8,694 bases of DNA from Suilimivivens sp964571145 (lineage in GTDB: Bacteria; Bacillota; Clostridia; Lachnospirales; Lachnospiraceae): contig CAZNAP010000103.1 in the NCBI GenBank assembly GCA_964571145.1, positions 1-8,694 on the forward strand. The letters are read 5' to 3'. Below the pieces are notes generated by a model, which saw nothing but the letters and a program-made list of their open reading frames with translations, was not told the origin of the DNA and ran no database searches. Shown here piece after piece: positions 6,104-8,694 of this stretch; the first letter of the stretch is position 1; every line of letters begins with the position of its first letter. Made by a program: the position numbers and the translations under genes.

Positions 6104-7207
6104 TTAACTTGTACTTAACCATGTAATCAACATCAAAGCAATCAGCACCGCTACTACGCAAATAATAACTTTGATCACTGAAATCGGTGTCTTGCCTGCC
6201 ACCTTACCAGTCTGCCCGTTTACCATGAATTGATAAATCTTGTCTTTGTATTTATAACTGGACAACCATACCGGAAGTAACAGGTACTTATAGGTAATCT
6301 CACTGTAAACCGTATCCAGTCTCAGACTACGGACATGGTCTGCATTTTTTTCTTTCTCTATCTTACGGGTAACAGCCTGTGAAAGTTTTCTCTTGATACT
6401 TTCTACTGCCATTTTCCATGCGTCCTTGATTCCAACTGCATATCGTTCTGCTACAAAACCAGCCACATATTCCGGCTGATAAGCCTTATTATCTGCTGTG
6501 TTAAAAGGCTCCAGCTTTCGCAATATAGATTGATTGTGATTGGTTGTTGCAATAACCAGTTCATCATCAAAGGATTCCGAATAATGTCCTTTTGTAGCAT
6601 ACCAATCGGTTACCGTTCTTTCGTCATCACCACTGCCTACTGTTCTGTCCTTGCCATATTCACCTGAATATTCAGACTCTGTATGGGTATCAAAAGTCCA
6701 GTATGGTAAATATACACCTTTAAAATGCTTCGCTTTGGCACTTTCCTTGGCCATCTTCGGGCAAAACCATCTTTTCTTAATCCATGTTTTAAATAAATCT
6801 GCTGCTTTCTCATCTGTAATCTGAAAAGGTACTACACCGCCCGGTGCCATGGCATTCTGATCTGCTGCTTCCATAACCTGATTGGAACCACAGAAAGGAC
6901 ATACTGCTGAAATTTCCAATGCATCATAAATAGACTCAGCACCACATGCCTTACATAATACGGTCTTCTTCGCTGCGCCCCAGTCGCAGTTTTCAACCTT
7001 ATCCGCATTGCTAAAATCCATTTCTTCTGCAGTCTCAGGTTCGGTCTCATCCACTGGTATGGCTTCTTTATGTCCACAATAAGGACAGCTTAAGCCGCCG
7101 GTAGTGGGGTCAAAATCCATGACCCCACCACAACTCGGACATTTCTTATCAGTTTCTTCTAAAGTGGATACCGTTTTCGCATCCAAATTCTCATCAAATT
7201 CGCTCAT
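6104..7207 (-). CDS. Tail-anchored membrane protein with two N-terminal zinc ribbons (YdjG-like)
   Basis: This 367-residue protein has two N-terminal zinc ribbons. The first, C23/C26 with C41/C44, is of TFIIB type. The second is C85/C88 with C103/C106. A long soluble middle part of unknown fold includes the aromatic motif YLPYW at 166-170 and a late beta-rich stretch (about 305-340) reading LLLPVWL and then QFMVNGQTG. One hydrophobic helix at about 342-364 lies at the extreme C-terminus, so the protein is probably tail-anchored with the ribbons in the cytoplasm. The architecture matches B. subtilis YdjG, which is implicated in recruiting the PspA homologue YdjF to the membrane. It lies 50 bases after the SPFH gene and 52 before the next gene. 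The AAAGG Shine-Dalgarno (7220-7224) is 12 bases from the ATG, which is a long spacing. The zinc-ribbon label is secure; a stress or scaffold role is inferred. Confidence 0.8.
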   Translation of the reverse strand: MSEFDENLDAKTVSTLEETDKKCPSCGGVMDFDPTTGGLSCPYCGHKEAIPVDETEPETAEEMDFSNADKVENCDWGAAKKTVLCKACGAESIYDALEISAVCPFCGSNQVMEAADQNAMAPGGVVPFQITDEKAADLFKTWIKKRWFCPKMAKESAKAKHFKGVYLPYWTFDTHTESEYSGEYGKDRTVGSGDDERTVTDWYATKGHYSESFDDELVIATTNHNQSILRKLEPFNTADNKAYQPEYVAGFVAERYAVGIKDAWKMAVESIKRKLSQAVTRKIEKEKNADHVRSLRLDTVYSEITYKYLLLPVWLSSYKYKDKIYQFMVNGQTGKVAGKTPISVIKVIICVVAVLIALMLITWLSTS

Positions 7208-7257
7208 CTAATAACCATGCCTTTCTCAAAATTTACAATAATCAAACCGTAGGTAGA

Positions 7258-8592
7258 TTATTTAACATCGCTATCATCAAAAGAATCGCCACACTCAGGA
7301 CAGAATTTAGGTGGATTCTTAGGATCTTCCGGTTCCCATCCGCACTTATCACATTTATATAAAGGTTCTCCTGCAGGCTTTGGTGCGCCGCATTCGCTAC
7401 AGAACTTGCCTTTATTTACTGCGCCACAGCTACATGTCCAGCCATCAGCAGGCTTTGGTGCGCCACATTCGCTACAGAATTTGCTGGTATTACCGCCTTT
7501 TCCACAAGCACAAGTCCAGCCTTCAACAACTTCACTCGTTGCCGGAGCTGCTGTCGGTGCTGTCGCCGCGGGAGCCTGTTGCTGCCCCATCTGGAACAAG
7601 CCCTGTGCATTCATTCCACCGGCCTGTGTTGCCATATTCATTCCTGCAAATGCCATCATCGGTCCAGTAGAAGTATTGGAAGCTGCTGCTTTCATTGCAT
7701 CAGCCTGTGCTCCGACTAAAGTTGCTGCTGCCATGTTAGGATTACGAAGTACTGCGTTTTTCTGCAGTTCCTTAATCATATTTTCGTCTTCTTCGGAAGC
7801 CTTCACTGCATTCACACCAAAGGATACAATTTCAATACCACGAAGCTGTGCCCATTTAGCAGAAAGTTCTTCATTTAATGCATCAGCCAGTTCTTTTGTG
7901 TGAGCCGGTACTGCACTATAACGGATACCCATAGCCGATATCTTAGCAAAAGCCGGTTGCAAAGCAGTCATTAATTCTGTCTTCAACTGACTGTCTATTT
8001 CATACTTTTCATAATCCTCTACTACATTTCCGCAAACATTTGTATAGAATAACAACGGGTCTGTAATCTTGTAGGAATATTCACCGTTACAACGAATGGA
8101 TATATCAATATCCAAGCCGATGTTCTGGTCAACTACACGGAAAGGAACCGGATTTGCTGTTCCATAACGGTTGCCCATAATTTCTTTTGTATTAAAATAA
8201 TAAACTCTCTGATCTTTAGCTGTATCTCCGCCAAATGTAAAACGTCTTCCGACATTTAAGAAAGTATTCTTGATATTCTCACCTAAGCTTCCATAAAGTA
8301 AGCTGGGTTCTGTTGATGAGTCATATGTAAATTCTCCTGCTTCAGCACAGAATTCTACGACTTTACCCTGATCAACAATAATCATACATTGGCCTTCATT
8401 AACAGCAATAGCAGAGCCATTTGAAATAATATTATCTTCACCTTTGTTATTACCGCCTGATCTGCCGCTGGTCTTTTTCTTTCCTTTAACTACTAATATA
8501 TCGCCTTCCAGCGAATCGCAATAGAAATACTCTTTCCACTGATCTGCTACTACCCCACCTACTGCACTGGAAATTGCTTTAATTAAACCCAT
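7258..8592 (-). CDS. SPFH-domain protein with three C-terminal zinc ribbons (YdjI-like)
   Basis: This 444-residue protein resembles the SPFH (band 7) family that includes B. subtilis YdjI and is often labelled 'virion core protein'. Such proteins are thought to form membrane-associated scaffolds. The N-terminus (1-25) is mildly amphipathic with no clear transmembrane helix. The SPFH-like region spans about 60-260. An Ala/Met/Gln-rich flexible linker covers about 300-352. Three zinc ribbons follow: C361/C363 with C373/C376, C387/C389 with C398/C401, and C414/C417 with C431/C434. The first two are near-identical tandem copies ending in CSECGAPKPA, and the tail is acidic. The start is fixed by GGAGG at 8602-8606, nine bases upstream of the ATG, behind a good promoter. 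It is first in a probable operon with two more membrane zinc-ribbon genes and pcrA. The family call is firm; the precise role is inferred from the B. subtilis relatives. Confidence 0.85.
   Translation of the reverse strand: MGLIKAISSAVGGVVADQWKEYFYCDSLEGDILVVKGKKKTSGRSGGNNKGEDNIISNGSAIAVNEGQCMIIVDQGKVVEFCAEAGEFTYDSSTEPSLLYGSLGENIKNTFLNVGRRFTFGGDTAKDQRVYYFNTKEIMGNRYGTANPVPFRVVDQNIGLDIDISIRCNGEYSYKITDPLLFYTNVCGNVVEDYEKYEIDSQLKTELMTALQPAFAKISAMGIRYSAVPAHTKELADALNEELSAKWAQLRGIEIVSFGVNAVKASEEDENMIKELQKNAVLRNPNMAAATLVGAQADAMKAAASNTSTGPMMAFAGMNMATQAGGMNAQGLFQMGQQQAPAATAPTAAPATSEVVEGWTCACGKGGNTSKFCSECGAPKPADGWTCSCGAVNKGKFCSECGAPKPAGEPLYKCDKCGWEPEDPKNPPKFCPECGDSFDDSDVK
7373..7484 (-). repeat. Tandem duplication encoding two adjacent zinc ribbons in the SPFH gene
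   Basis: Copies at 7373-7409 and 7448-7484 match at 35 of 37 positions with a 75-base offset (25 codons). Similarity continues more weakly across the rest of each unit. They encode the KFCSECGAPKPA ends of the first two zinc ribbons. The near-identity at the DNA level suggests a fairly recent duplication or gene conversion. Confidence 0.85.
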
Positions 8593-8600
8593 TTCTTTCT

Positions 8601-8606
8601 TCCTCC
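8601..8606 (-). promoter_or_regulatory. Ribosome binding site of the SPFH gene
   Basis: The minus strand reads AGGAGGA-like sequence here (GGAGG at 8602-8606), eight to nine bases before the ATG at 8592. It is the strongest Shine-Dalgarno in the right half of the window and fixes the start of the first operon gene. Confidence 0.8.
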
Positions 8607-8637
8607 ATTTCTAATCTGAAAAATTTCTACTTTATAC

Positions 8638-8666
8638 ATTATATATTTTTTATCATATAATGTCTA
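8638..8666 (-). promoter_or_regulatory. Sigma-A-type promoter of the SPFH/zinc-ribbon/pcrA operon
   Basis: On the minus strand, -35 TAGACA (8661-8666, five of six consensus bases) and -10 TATAAT (8638-8643, perfect) are separated by 17 bases. Transcription should start near 8631, giving a leader of about 40 bases that carries GGAGG. A short inverted repeat TGTCT/AGACA (8661-8665 and 8673-8677) overlaps the -35 and could be an operator, but it is only five bases per arm. No other good promoter is visible in the gaps before pcrA. Confidence 0.75.
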
Positions 8667-8694
8667 TAAAAAAGACAATTTGTACAAGCGACTT

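Noticed and set aside
7406..7903. A 165-codon open frame on the plus strand inside the SPFH gene
   Set aside because: It lies wholly opposite a gene with clear domains and strong start signals. Its composition is the mirror of the Ala/Met-rich linker, and I see no credible ribosome binding site or known motif.
7258..8592. Viral origin of the SPFH gene, suggested by the common label 'virion core protein'
   Set aside because: The label is inherited from a distant poxvirus match. No phage genes surround it, and the neighbours fit a bacterial chromosomal operon.

Overview
This AT-rich window reads as chromosomal DNA of a Gram-positive, anaerobic Clostridia-type bacterium, most likely Lachnospiraceae. 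The family call rests on protein style: a PcrA with a C-terminal Tudor-like tail, an RlmD-type enzyme with an Fe-S cysteine cluster, and an SPFH/zinc-ribbon protein set that I know from that family. I ran no search, so it is an inference. All seven genes lie on the minus strand, so the window is read from its right end to its left. There are no tRNA or rRNA genes, insertion sequences, phage genes or CRISPR arrays, and no gene-free stretch exceeds about 150 bases.

The right part (8694 to about 5340) starts with a good sigma-A-type promoter (TAGACA, 17 bases, TATAAT). Three genes follow that look like one envelope-stress or membrane-scaffold module: an SPFH-domain protein with three C-terminal zinc ribbons, a tail-anchored protein with two N-terminal zinc ribbons, and an N-terminally anchored protein with one C-terminal zinc ribbon. 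In architecture they resemble B. subtilis YdjI, YdjG and YdjH, whose operon also encodes the PspA homologue YdjF. No pspA is present here. The gene for the repair helicase PcrA follows only 17 bases after the third gene and probably shares its transcript.

The left part (about 3090 to 1) begins with a 150-base AT-rich gap holding a second plausible promoter. It is followed by a small single-pass membrane protein with a strikingly acidic, phenylalanine-studded tail. Next comes a strong intrinsic terminator that sits directly against the ribosome binding site of a multi-pass membrane diguanylate cyclase. The cyclase stop codon overlaps the start codon of an RlmD-family 23S rRNA uracil methyltransferase (ATGA). 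That methyltransferase carries a small duplicated segment just before its SAM-binding motif. A Shine-Dalgarno-like sequence at the left edge hints that another gene follows outside the window.

I do not see a wholly new system. The points most worth a second look are the PspA-less SPFH/zinc-ribbon module with six predicted zinc ribbons, its linkage to pcrA, the tandem zinc-ribbon duplication, the terminator placed against the cyclase ribosome binding site, the acidic tail protein, the in-frame mini-duplication in rlmD, and a run of tiny start-stop reading frames between the Shine-Dalgarno and the start codon of three consecutive genes.
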